DNA of 64,000 nucleotides from JANNXQ01 sp038238555 (GTDB taxonomy: Bacteria; Verrucomicrobiota; Verrucomicrobiia; Chthoniobacterales; Chthoniobacteraceae): the NCBI GenBank assembly GCA_038238555.1, contig JBBRXP010000007.1:1-64000 (forward strand). The letters are read 5' to 3'. The first letter of the stretch is position 1, and the number at the start of each line of letters is the position of its first letter. The position numbers and the translations under genes were made by a program. Under the pieces are notes generated by a model that worked only from the letters and a program-made list of their open reading frames with translations, made no database searches and was not told where the DNA came from. Shown here in pieces: positions 16,708 to 25,303 of this stretch.

Positions 16708-16770
16708 TCAGAGGTTCCACTTTTCCTTGGCCTTCACATAGACGGGCCGAAAGCATTCGGCCAGCCTTTG
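16708..16770 (-). repeat. Duplicate of the 3' end of the WecA-like gene
   Basis: These 63 bases match 19895-19957 at 58 positions by eye. Read on the minus strand they encode QRLAECFRPVYVKAKEKWN plus one residue and a stop, exactly the end of the WecA-like protein. The differences are mostly third-codon or near-silent changes. No body of a second gene precedes it: the similarity ends abruptly at 16771. The two copies bracket a 3.1-kb segment. Confidence 0.85.
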
Positions 16771-16852
16771 CGAATCTTTTGTCAAGCGGTGAGTTTCTGC
16801 CGCGAAATTCCCAGAGCCAGCTTCCAAACGTGAAGCAGCATGCAACCTCCCC

Positions 16853-16990
16853 GGGTCGGCTGCCTCCAGGCTGCCGACCCACAGCTTGCGCCGGAGGCGC
16901 GCCCACTGAGGCTGGGCGGTGGTGAAACGCGCGCGTCCCTGCCTCTACCTTGCCTCGAAGTGCGCGCCTCCGGCACGCGCGGTGGGTCGG
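16853..16990. repeat. Inverted-repeat element
   Basis: Two hairpins are visible: GGGTCGGC (16853-16860) with GCCGACCC (16873-16880), and GCCGGAGGCGCGC (16890-16902) with its exact complement GCGCGCCTCCGGC (16962-16974). A further GGGTCGGCA lies at 16984. It sits in an intergenic stretch (16771-17456) without recognisable genes and may be a small non-autonomous element. Confidence 0.6.
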
Positions 16991-17456
16991 CAACCTTGAG
17001 TCAGCCGCTCCGGCCGACCATGGTTCGTATTTCTACACCAAGCTCCGGCCCCAATCTCCTTTCCAGCGCCACTTAATCTCGAAATTACCCGTTCGCGACG
17101 AATTTAGTTTGCGGACGACGCACCTCTTTTCCGCAATTGACCAGCTTCCACGACGTTCTGAGCCTACGGCTCCTAACACAATACCGGGTTTGCGAAGCGC
17201 CCGCATTATGGGGAAATGATGTGCGGTCGAGTTTCTGGCCTCATTCTCAAAATTCGTTTGGGAATGCTCTTCGGCGGGAAATTCCATTTCTTAGGCGCGG
17301 GTGTCTGTGGGTGGGAGAACCGCTCGCGCCCGAGGCTCCCCCTCCATGCGAAATAGAGTTTCGCCCGCAAGGGCATTTCCAAATGCAATTTGGGAACGAG
17401 AAAGGAGTGCGGGTGAGTAAGTATGTTTTGCATCAGGCCCCTTTCCTTTCCGCAGA
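16991..17456. other. Intergenic stretch, lower GC, with a small palindrome
   Basis: No gene is recognised here. Base composition is visibly less GC-rich than the flanks. Near 17378-17398 the imperfect palindrome CCAAATGCAATTTGG sits in a run ending TTTGGGAACGAG, a pattern resembling small intergenic repeats seen in Planctomycetes-like genomes; that resemblance is from memory. Confidence 0.35.
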
Positions 17457-18536
17457 ATGTTCTTTGATCGACGCATCGTTTTCCTTTTCCTGGCCTTGGC
17501 GCTGGCGATCGTCGGCCTCCTGTTCGTTTTCCGGACCCATCACCCAACGACCAACGATGGGAAGATGGATGGGATTCCCCAGAGCGATACGGCTGGTGAA
17601 TCCGCCGCGGCGAGAAGCGTTGGGCCGCATCCCGATCAAGAGCCGGCTGCGGCAAGAGGCGCCACCGCCCCGAAACGTTCCGCAGTGGAACGGCCCGAGC
17701 AGTGGTGGACCATTGGGAAAGGCACGTCGCTCGGATTCGTAGATTCGCGTTCTTTGGCACTTGACCGAGGCGTGATCGATCTCTTGGAACTCAATCCTAC
17801 CGAAGTGAAATGGTTGAATGAGGAACTTGGCGATTTTTTGGAGCGAGTGCGAACCGCGGAGAAGAAGAACGTCTACGTGCGGCCCGGGAATGCGGGGATG
17901 CCATTTGAGTCCGGGACTTGGAGTGCGGTCGCGCAGCCGTTTTGGAAGGAGGCTCGCGTGTGGCAGTTTTGGAAGGAACCGGACGCGGGGTTTGTCGCCG
18001 GCAAGATTGACGAGATGCTGGCCGCCGGCGTCACCTGCATCGCGCAGGAGTACGGCCCTTATTCTTCGCAGATGTGGCGACACTTTATCCGCGCGATGTG
18101 CATCCGGCACCCGATCGACCGGCTCTACGGCGACTTTCTCCACACGCGGGAAATGGGAGTGAAAATCGCCGGAGACGTTTGCTTTGAGGACTGGGTGCGC
18201 GCGGGCTGCCCGTCGATCTCGACCACGCTTTATGTCGAGCAGTTGGGCATGGGCGACCTCATGCGGGCCAGGCGAGCCTTGGAGGATTTCCAGGTGATTA
18301 TCGTCCAGGAATATTACGCCGAGACGCTAGCCCACATGCGGCAGTATGGCTGGAGGTCCGTCGATCCCGAGAAGCACTTCAAGAGCTGGACCCCGCGACG
18401 GACAACGACCGGGCGGCAAGCGTTCGCGGAGCAGCCGGACATCCTGCGCATCCTTGAGCGGCACTGCGTGGCGGACCTGCAAATCTATTACCGCGCCGTG
18501 GAGCTGGCCTTACAGGGAAAGGGAACTTCAAGGTGA
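17457..18536 (+). CDS. Membrane-anchored chimeric protein with C-terminal sulfotransferase-like half
   Basis: A 359-residue protein with one N-terminal membrane segment (RIVFLFLALALAIVGLLFVF) and a polar linker. Residues about 95-145 (LALDRGVIDLLELNPTEVK, LNEELGDFLERVR) are a helical region. From about residue 150 the sequence changes character: FIRAMCIRHPIDRLYGDFLH matches the 3'-phosphate-binding RHPxDRL motif of sulfotransferases, and FQVIIVQEYYAETLAHM fits the later part of that fold. The 5'-PAPS P-loop expected at the start of a sulfotransferase is not found, so activity is doubtful. It looks like the front of one gene joined to the back of another. It lies in the segment between the two WecA-tail copies. 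Confidence 0.5.
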   Translation: MFFDRRIVFLFLALALAIVGLLFVFRTHHPTTNDGKMDGIPQSDTAGESAAARSVGPHPDQEPAAARGATAPKRSAVERPEQWWTIGKGTSLGFVDSRSLALDRGVIDLLELNPTEVKWLNEELGDFLERVRTAEKKNVYVRPGNAGMPFESGTWSAVAQPFWKEARVWQFWKEPDAGFVAGKIDEMLAAGVTCIAQEYGPYSSQMWRHFIRAMCIRHPIDRLYGDFLHTREMGVKIAGDVCFEDWVRAGCPSISTTLYVEQLGMGDLMRARRALEDFQVIIVQEYYAETLAHMRQYGWRSVDPEKHFKSWTPRRTTTGRQAFAEQPDILRILERHCVADLQIYYRAVELALQGKGTSR

Positions 18537-18722
18537 AAACGGATCAATGGACCGATGGTAGGGAAGGCTCGCCGAGCGTTCCCTATCTCGGCGTGGGAAG
18601 GCGGCGGGCGGTGCTTTATCCGGTGAGCGTCGCCCGCAGTTCCAGCGCGTCGTGGCAAACCCACTATCCACCGCTTTCCCGCACCATGTCAGGGAACCTT
18701 CGGCGAAGCTTCCCTACGGGAC

Positions 18723-19852
18723 ATGAATCCCGCATCCGCCGATCCACCCCCGAGCGTCGCGCTGCAACTGCTGATGCTCACGCTTATCTTTGCCATCGGC
18801 CTGGCGGGCGGATGGGTCGCGTGGGGTCGCGATGGCCGACGGGCTCCCCCTGCGAGCGAGATGGGAAAACGCCAGATCTTGCTCGGGAAAGGCGGCGGTG
18901 GTGGCGCAATTCCCAGCTCCAGCCGCAGCGCGCCGAGTGCATCTCTGAATCGGATTTTCCAAGCCCTCACCATCGCCGATGCCGATGCGCGGTTCGTCGA
19001 GCTAATCTCCGCCTCTGCGAGATGCAGCCTGGGGATGCACTGGCCGTTCAAGAGCGTCTGAAAGAAGACTTCAAATCTGACAAAGGGCCGAACCGAGAAA
19101 GAGAGGCGCTGTATCGTCGATGGGGAGAGGTCGATCCCGCGGCCGCCATCGAGTTTGCCAAGACTTTCGCCGACGAGAAGGCGCATGGATACGTGCTGAA
19201 ACTGATGATCGAAGGCTGGGCGCGGAAGGACCCCGCGGCGGCAGCGCAGTGGCTGGATGGTTGGCCCACCGCGCCGGATTGGGAGGGCGTGTGTGCCGGA
19301 CTCATCAAAGGAATCGCCTGCAAAGACCCGTGGATGGCGGCCCAGACGGCCATCGCCTCCATCTCGGACGAGACCAATGTGAAGACCAATTGGCTCCGCG
19401 ATTCGGTGGTGAGCACTCTGGCCGAAGCGATGGTGCGGCAGGGCGGGGTCGAGCAATTGCGGCGATGGTTTGGAAGTATTCCCGGGGGCACGCCGGCGGA
19501 ACGGAAGTTTAAGCAGAAGGCGATGCACACCGTGGCGCTGCACCTCGAGTATCGCGACCTTCAGGCCGCAAAACAGTGGCTGGAAACGCAGCCGCCGGTG
19601 CCGTGGCTCTCGACTCCAGCCTTCGCTCTCGTGGCAAAGAGACTCGCGGAGACAGATCGCGGAGCGGCCTTGAACTGGCTCGCCTCCTTGCCGGCCAGCG
19701 CGACGCCGGTGGGAACCGAAGCCGGGAGGGAAATCTACCAGAGCTGGCTGGCGCAAAAGCCGGAAGAGGTGACCCAATGGGCACGAACCGTGACGAATGA
19801 AAAATTCCTCCGCGAAATCAGCGCAACGAAACGCGAGCCGAATCAGCGCTGA
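18723..19852 (+). pseudogene. Frameshifted membrane-anchored helical-repeat protein
   Basis: The first frame (18723 to about 19020) gives a membrane-anchored N-terminus (LQLLMLTLIFAIGLAGGWVA) and LNRIFQALTIADADARFVEL. The similarity then continues only in another frame: MQPGDALAVQERLKEDF, ALYRRWGEVDPAAAIEFA, KDPAAAAQWLDGW and further AAxxWL helical repeats up to 19852. The two halves together match a Verrucomicrobia-type protein of unknown function that I know only by pattern. The shift is near 19015-19025 (around CCTCTGCGAGATG). Either the gene is broken or there is a sequencing error. Confidence 0.65.
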
Positions 19853-19894
19853 AGGCCAGTGCAGGGGAACGCTGGCAGGGCCAAACGCTTCAAG

Positions 19895-21268
19895 TCAGGG
19901 GTTCCATTTTTCCTTGGCCTTCACATAGACGGGCCGGAAACATTCCGCCAGCCTTTGCCATTCGAGGATCGTGCCGATGTGCGGCGCGTGGAGGCGCCAA
20001 GGCTCGCTGCCGTTGTATTTCACGTTTACGGCAAAGCCATTTTCGACCTCGCCAGCCTCGACAAATCCCACCCGCCGCAGCGTGTGCCGCAGCACCGACC
20101 AGAATTCCTCCGCGTCCTTACAGCGCTCGACTTCGAGCTCGAGCACCTGCGCCTGGAGCAGCGCATATTGCACCACGCGCCGATGACCGAGCACGCGGTC
20201 CATCCGCTCCCGCACATCATCCCACGACCGCACGAGATGAAAGTAACGCAGCGCGAAAAGGACGAGGAGGAAGAGCGCCGCGATGCCGATGGGCAGCGTG
20301 CGCCCCTGGCTCCAGATGATGCTCAACCCCACGAGGCTCAGCACCACAAAGAGCCCATACACGCCGAAAAGGATGCGCCGTTTTGAAAAGCCGAGGCTCT
20401 CGAGGCGGTGATGAAAGTGTTCGTCGTCCGCGTGGAAAAGCGGATACCCGCGCAGCCCGCGGCGCACCATCGCAAAGGCCGTGTCGAGGATCGGCACACC
20501 CAGCGCCACCAGCGTGACGAAAAGCGCCGCGGCCACCGATCCCTTGTTCGAACTCGTGAGCGAGAGGGCCGCGATCGAGAAGCCGATGAGATACGCGCCG
20601 CCATCGCCGAGATAGATTTTTGCCGGCGGAAAATTGAACACCAAAAACCCGAGCAGCGCGCCCGCCATGGTGAAGGAATAGCTGGCCACCGCTTGCTGCT
20701 CGTAATGCAGCCCCGCGATGCCGAGCGTGACCGACAGGCAGAGGCCAAGGCCGGAGGCCAGGCCGTCGAAGCCGTCGATGAGGTTGATGATATTTGGAAT
20801 CGCGATGAGCCAGAAGACGGTGATCGCAAAACTCCAACCGCCGCCGAGTGCGAGGATGCCGACGGTGCCGGGGTAGGAAAATTTTTCGATGTTCAATCCC
20901 AGCTCATACACGAGGCAGGCGGTGAAAATTTGGCCGGCCAGTTTCTTTCGTGCGCCGAGCGGCTTGAGATCGTCCCACAGCCCGAGGCCGTACATCATCA
21001 GGCTGCCGAGCAGGATCGGAAACCAACTCGACACGCGCACCTCTCCCGAAGAGACGATGAGGATCATCCCGACGGACACGGCGAGCATGATGGGCATTCC
21101 GCCGAGCCGCGACACAGGCCGCGCGTGGCGTTTGCGCGTCAGGTTTGGATCGTCGAGGCCCACGCCTTTCTCCGAAAACCGAATGACCCACGGCGTGCAA
21201 AGCAGCGCGATGGCAAAGCCGAGACCGAAGTAAAGAAGCGCGGCGATCACCGTCGCGCGTTTTAGCAC
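19895..21268 (-). CDS. WecA/TagO-type undecaprenyl-phosphate GlcNAc-1-phosphate transferase
   Basis: A 457-residue polytopic membrane enzyme of the MraY/WecA family, which transfers a sugar-1-phosphate from UDP-sugar to undecaprenyl phosphate and starts surface-polysaccharide synthesis. Signatures are VGLDDPNLTRKRHARPVSR with GGMP, YGLGLWDDLKPLGARKKL (first DD region), NIINLIDGFDGLASG (catalytic Asp), KIYLGDGGAYLIGF and HADDEHFHHRLESLGFSKRR (HIHH-like loop). A cytoplasmic C-terminal extension of about 130 residues follows the last helix. GTG at 21268 is taken as start because the first membrane helix begins right after; longer starts are possible. Confidence 0.85.
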   Translation of the reverse strand: MLKRATVIAALLYFGLGFAIALLCTPWVIRFSEKGVGLDDPNLTRKRHARPVSRLGGMPIMLAVSVGMILIVSSGEVRVSSWFPILLGSLMMYGLGLWDDLKPLGARKKLAGQIFTACLVYELGLNIEKFSYPGTVGILALGGGWSFAITVFWLIAIPNIINLIDGFDGLASGLGLCLSVTLGIAGLHYEQQAVASYSFTMAGALLGFLVFNFPPAKIYLGDGGAYLIGFSIAALSLTSSNKGSVAAALFVTLVALGVPILDTAFAMVRRGLRGYPLFHADDEHFHHRLESLGFSKRRILFGVYGLFVVLSLVGLSIIWSQGRTLPIGIAALFLLVLFALRYFHLVRSWDDVRERMDRVLGHRRVVQYALLQAQVLELEVERCKDAEEFWSVLRHTLRRVGFVEAGEVENGFAVNVKYNGSEPWRLHAPHIGTILEWQRLAECFRPVYVKAKEKWNP

Positions 21269-21299
21269 GCGCGGTGCCAGCGGCAAAGGTTGAATCGCC

Positions 21300-21324
21300 G
21301 TAGCTGCGGCGCCCTCGCCGCTAC
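21300..21324. repeat. REP-like palindrome copy 1
   Basis: GTAGCTGCGGCGCCC followed by TCGCCGCTAC forms a short inverted repeat. Its 15-bp core differs by one base from the cores at 31262 and 60943. It lies between divergent starts of the WecA-like gene and the sulfatase-YHYH gene. Confidence 0.6.
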
Positions 21325-21401
21325 GCGCCCCGCAACGTCGATTGGATGTTGGGTGTTTAGAGGCTTCTCGACTCCATCGTCTCGCACCGCTCTTCACCCC
21401 C

Positions 21402-24400
21402 ATGAACTTACTCCAGCCTCGCTGCTCCACATACTTAGCGTTGCTCGCGGTCTTCCTCATCCATTCCGGTGCCTTCGCGGCCAACAACATCCTCCTCATC
21501 ATCGCCGACGATCTTGGCGCCGACAGCTTCCCGCTCACGGCCATGGCGGGCGCGAGCTTGCCGCCGATGCCGAATATCACCGCGCTTAAAAACAGCGGCG
21601 TGCTCTTTACCAACGCTCGCGCGCATCCCACCTGTTCGCCGTCCCGCGCCGCGATGCTCACCGGGCGGCATCCGTTTCGCACGGGCATCGGTACCGCATT
21701 GACGGGCGCGACCAGCCCGCAACTTCAGGCTTCCGAGTTCACGTTGCCGGAAGCTTTCGCGGCCAATAACTCACTGGGTTACTCGCTGGCGATGTTTGGT
21801 AAGTGGCATCTTACTTCCGGGGCCGGCAGTAATAACACGCCGCGCACCATCGGCGGCTGGCCGCACTTCGCCGGCACCATCCTTGGGGCGCTGCCGGATT
21901 ACTTCGCCTGGACTAAGATCACCGATAACGTAAGCACCGCCCCGACCACTTATGCCACCACGGATACGGCTGATGATGTCGCCGCGTGGATTGCTGCGCG
22001 CGGCGCCACGCCGTGGTTTGCGTGGGTGGCCTTCAATGCGCCGCACACGCCACTGCACTTTCCACCAATCGATCTGCATAGTTACGACACGGCCGCCGCC
22101 ACTAATCGCAACTACTTCGAGGCCATGTGCGAAGCGCTCGATACCGAGGTGGGCCGCATCCTGGCCACTGTGAACCTCGCGACTACCAACGTCATCTTTC
22201 TGGGCGATAACGGAACCCCGCCCAACGTAATTCAGCCGCCTTACACCACCGCCCACGCCAAGGATACCCTTTACGATGGCGGCACCCGCGTGCCGATGAT
22301 CATCGCGGGACCGGCCGTGGTCAGTCCGAATCGCGTGAGCACCGCGCCGGTTCATTGCGTGGATCTCTATGCGACGATTCTGGAACTAGCCGGGATCAAC
22401 GTCGCCGCCACTCAACCGTCCGCCAATGCGCTCGACTCGCGGAGCCTGATGCCCATCCTCGCCAACACGACGGAGAATACGCGCTTTAGCTTCAGTCAGC
22501 ATTTTGGCAGCGGACTAACAAGCAGTGTTGCCGGTCGTGCGCTCACGGATGCCGCGGGGTATAAGTTGATCCAGTTCGATGACGGCCATGAGGAGTTCTT
22601 CAAGACGGGCACTGATAGTAACGAAACCGCTAACTTACTCGGCTCCGGGATTGGCCTCGTCGATCAGGTGGCTTACGCCTCTCTAAAGCTGCAACTTGCC
22701 CGTTACCAGACCGGCAGCGAGCCGACCGATCCGCTCTTGCATACGTGGTTCACCGCTGACACAGCGCAATACGCTCGCATCTACCCGACGATCACCGATC
22801 AGTTTAATCAGAACCCCGCCACCATTTGGAACCGGGGAGCGGGCGTGCAGAGCAACCCGACTTATGCCGGCGTGCATCAGATCGATTACTCCGCCAACTG
22901 GGTATATATCCACACCACGGGTCTGGGCAGCCACGTCATGGGGCCGTGGTATCTTAATGCGGCGAAGACCAATCTCTTTCCAAACTACCCATCCAACACC
23001 GCAGCAATGTTTCGCTTTCCCCGCCTGCCCGCCGTTCCTGTGACCAAGACGCTCTTCGGCGGCGGCACGGTCGGTTACTTTGTGGATGGCATCTCGATGT
23101 TCGACATCCGGGATGCCTTCTACTGGAATGGAACCACGGACGTGCAAGGGATGGGTAACTGGAACCGCGACGCCTATGTCAATGAGAGCGTGACCTTCGA
23201 CAATGCAGGCGCGCATCAGGCCGGCAATAACCACCACTACCACGCCAATCCCCGCGCGCTACGTTACTTGCTGGGCGATCACGTGGACTATAACGCAACC
23301 ACTAATGTCTATTCCGAGAACCCGACCAATCTGCATCACTCTCCGATCCTGGCTTGGGTGAAAGACGGTTATCCGATCTACGGGCCGTATGGTTACAGCG
23401 ACCCGACGAATGCGGCGAGCGGCGTGCGCCGGATGATCGGCGGCTATGTGCTGCGCAATGGCCAGAACGGCACCGATAACCTAGTTACTATCGGCCGCGC
23501 GACCATCCCACCGTGGGCCGTGCGCGCTTATAACGTCCCTGCCAATCAAAGCGGTCCCGCAGTCTCCGCGAGTTATCCGCTGGGCCGCTATCTCGAGGAC
23601 AATGACTATCTCGGCGACCTGGGTAACACACAGGGTGTGCAGTTCGATCTCAATGAATACAACGCGCGCTTCTGCGTGACGCCCGAGTTTCCCGGCGGCA
23701 CCTGGGCTTACTTCCTATGCATCGCCGCGGATGGCACGCCGGTCTTTCCGTATCAAGTGGCGCGGAGTTACTTTGGCGATCCCACGGGCGGTGCGGTAAC
23801 GAACGTAGCCGAGCCGGTGGTAACTTCCTTCATTGGCGGTCCTTTCAAGAAGGACAGCGCGCGAGCGGTGAGCGTGGCAGGTAATGGCGATGTTACTCTC
23901 GCATGGAACGCTGCCGAGGGCGGCATGTATCGCATCGAAGCCTCCAACGATCTCGGCATTTGGAGCACTCTATTACCCAGTGTTACCGCCACCGGAGACG
24001 ATGTGTTGGGTATCCTGGAAGCCGGAGCTGCGTTGCCCAGCGCGCACGCGAAGCGCTTTTATCGCACCGTGCGCACGGGCTTGTCCACTTATGACAAGAC
24101 AGGCTTCGCGGGCACCGTCTTCAGCTCCAGCACGCCGGTGGGCGGCGGGCCTAATACAGTAACGCCAAACACGGGCACACTCTCCACGGTGGTAAGTGTG
24201 GTGATCGAGCTGGGCACCACTCCACCGTTGCCGGCTCCCAACGTCACGGTGAATAACATCACCGCCGGCACAGGCATCGCGGTGAGCAACATCGTGCGTT
24301 ACAGCCAGTCACTGATTACCGCCACCTTCACCGTCGCCGCCGGCGCCACCACCGGCGCGCACACCGTAGTCGTCACCTTCAACGGGATGGGTCAGGTGCG

Positions 24401-24431
24401 CACGCTCACGGGAGCCTTCACGGTTAACTAG
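21402..24431 (+). CDS. Secreted sulfatase fused to a YHYH domain
   Basis: A 1009-residue exported protein. A signal peptide (STYLALLAVFLIHSGAFA) precedes an S1 sulfatase: IIADDLGADSFP metal site, formylglycine motif CSPSRAAMLTGRHPFR (Cys78), FGKWHLTSGAG, VIFLGDNGTPPNV and DGGTRVPMIIAGP. After about residue 440 a second domain begins: NHHYHANPRALRYLLGDH (near residue 610) and GYPIYGPYGYSDP (near 650) define the YHYH family (PF14240). The last ~200 residues are beta-rich, with one Fn3/Ig-like segment ending LTGAFTVN. YHYH proteins are usually separate genes. The combination suggests a surface or periplasmic sulfatase with an extra binding module; substrate unknown. Confidence 0.88.
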   Translation: MNLLQPRCSTYLALLAVFLIHSGAFAANNILLIIADDLGADSFPLTAMAGASLPPMPNITALKNSGVLFTNARAHPTCSPSRAAMLTGRHPFRTGIGTALTGATSPQLQASEFTLPEAFAANNSLGYSLAMFGKWHLTSGAGSNNTPRTIGGWPHFAGTILGALPDYFAWTKITDNVSTAPTTYATTDTADDVAAWIAARGATPWFAWVAFNAPHTPLHFPPIDLHSYDTAAATNRNYFEAMCEALDTEVGRILATVNLATTNVIFLGDNGTPPNVIQPPYTTAHAKDTLYDGGTRVPMIIAGPAVVSPNRVSTAPVHCVDLYATILELAGINVAATQPSANALDSRSLMPILANTTENTRFSFSQHFGSGLTSSVAGRALTDAAGYKLIQFDDGHEEFFKTGTDSNETANLLGSGIGLVDQVAYASLKLQLARYQTGSEPTDPLLHTWFTADTAQYARIYPTITDQFNQNPATIWNRGAGVQSNPTYAGVHQIDYSANWVYIHTTGLGSHVMGPWYLNAAKTNLFPNYPSNTAAMFRFPRLPAVPVTKTLFGGGTVGYFVDGISMFDIRDAFYWNGTTDVQGMGNWNRDAYVNESVTFDNAGAHQAGNNHHYHANPRALRYLLGDHVDYNATTNVYSENPTNLHHSPILAWVKDGYPIYGPYGYSDPTNAASGVRRMIGGYVLRNGQNGTDNLVTIGRATIPPWAVRAYNVPANQSGPAVSASYPLGRYLEDNDYLGDLGNTQGVQFDLNEYNARFCVTPEFPGGTWAYFLCIAADGTPVFPYQVARSYFGDPTGGAVTNVAEPVVTSFIGGPFKKDSARAVSVAGNGDVTLAWNAAEGGMYRIEASNDLGIWSTLLPSVTATGDDVLGILEAGAALPSAHAKRFYRTVRTGLSTYDKTGFAGTVFSSSTPVGGGPNTVTPNTGTLSTVVSVVIELGTTPPLPAPNVTVNNITAGTGIAVSNIVRYSQSLITATFTVAAGATTGAHTVVVTFNGMGQVRTLTGAFTVN

Positions 24432-24525
24432 GTTGTGTTTGTAACCGTCGATGTAATCTCTGAGCCATCGCGCACAGAGAGGCCGGAAAGAAGAGACGAC
24501 GCCTTTCCGCATTCCGCGCTCGCGC

Positions 24526-25224
24526 TTACTTGGCCGCGCCCGTTTTCTTGAGCGCGTTTTTTGCGATGCGGCTGACCCAGATGGTCACGCCGATGGTGGC
24601 GGCAAGGCCCACGCCGAAGAAGGTGTACTCGAGCGGGCTGTGCTGTTTGCCGCCGCCGCCGAGGCCGGCCTTGCCCGCGGCGCCGAGATACACGTAGAGC
24701 AGCGTGCCGGGGAGCATGCCGCCGGCGCTCGCGAGGACGTAGGGCCAGAAATCGACCTTGGTGATGCCGTAAAAATAGTTGCTCACATTAAACGGAATGA
24801 GCGGGCTGAGGCGCAGCAGGCCCACGATCTTCCAGCCTTGTTTTCCAATCGCCTCGTCGATGGCCTGGAATTTTTCGTTGCCCTTGGTCTTCTCCTCGAT
24901 CTTCGAGCGCGCGAGATAGCGGCCGCCGAGAAAAGCCAGCGACGCGCCGAGCACCGCGCCGCTCCACGCCGCGAGCGTGCCGAGCCCGACGCCGAAGATG
25001 ACGCCGGCGGCGATGGTGAGCACGGAACCGGGGATGAAGAGCACCGTCGCCGCCGCATAGGCGAGCGCGAAAACGACGACGCCAAACGGCCCGAGATTTT
25101 CGAACGTTCCGCTCAGCGACTCGATCCACTGGCCGAGCGGGAGAAAGGATGCCGCGATCGAAAGGCCGACGAGCCCGAGCAGGATCGCGAGCCATTTCCA
25201 ATATTTGCCGAGCCAGTTTTTCAT
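24526..25224 (-). CDS. TVP38/TMEM64 (VTT domain) membrane protein
   Basis: A 232-residue inner-membrane protein of the TVP38/TMEM64, DedA-related family. Five to six hydrophobic segments are visible. Family signatures are LFIPGSVLTIAAGVIFG, GAVLGASLAFLGGRYLAR and VGLLRLSPLIPFNVSNYFYG, followed by GTLLYVYLGAAG. Function in bacteria is uncertain; the family is linked to lipid scrambling or membrane homeostasis. It lies downstream of the flavin disulfide reductase and the TIGR04283-type glycosyltransferase on the same strand, a grouping that recurs in many genomes. Confidence 0.9.
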   Translation of the reverse strand: MKNWLGKYWKWLAILLGLVGLSIAASFLPLGQWIESLSGTFENLGPFGVVVFALAYAAATVLFIPGSVLTIAAGVIFGVGLGTLAAWSGAVLGASLAFLGGRYLARSKIEEKTKGNEKFQAIDEAIGKQGWKIVGLLRLSPLIPFNVSNYFYGITKVDFWPYVLASAGGMLPGTLLYVYLGAAGKAGLGGGGKQHSPLEYTFFGVGLAATIGVTIWVSRIAKNALKKTGAAK

Positions 25225-25233
25225 AAGATTAAA

Positions 25234-25303
25234 CCTGAGACCTGAAACCTAAAACCTGAGTTTGCGAGAGAGGGTGATTCCATTACTCAGGTTTCAGGTT
25301 TCC
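25234..25303. repeat. Paired heptamer arrays (CCTGAAA / TTTCAGG type)
   Basis: Left arm 25234-25261: CCTGAGA, CCTGAAA, CCTAAAA, CCTGAGT. Right arm 25284-25303: CTCAGG, TTTCAGG, TTTCC, complementary to the left. The right arm encodes the last residues (NLKPE) of the adjacent reductase. It can fold into one stem-loop and, lying between two co-directional genes, might act as a processing or terminator structure. Confidence 0.75.
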
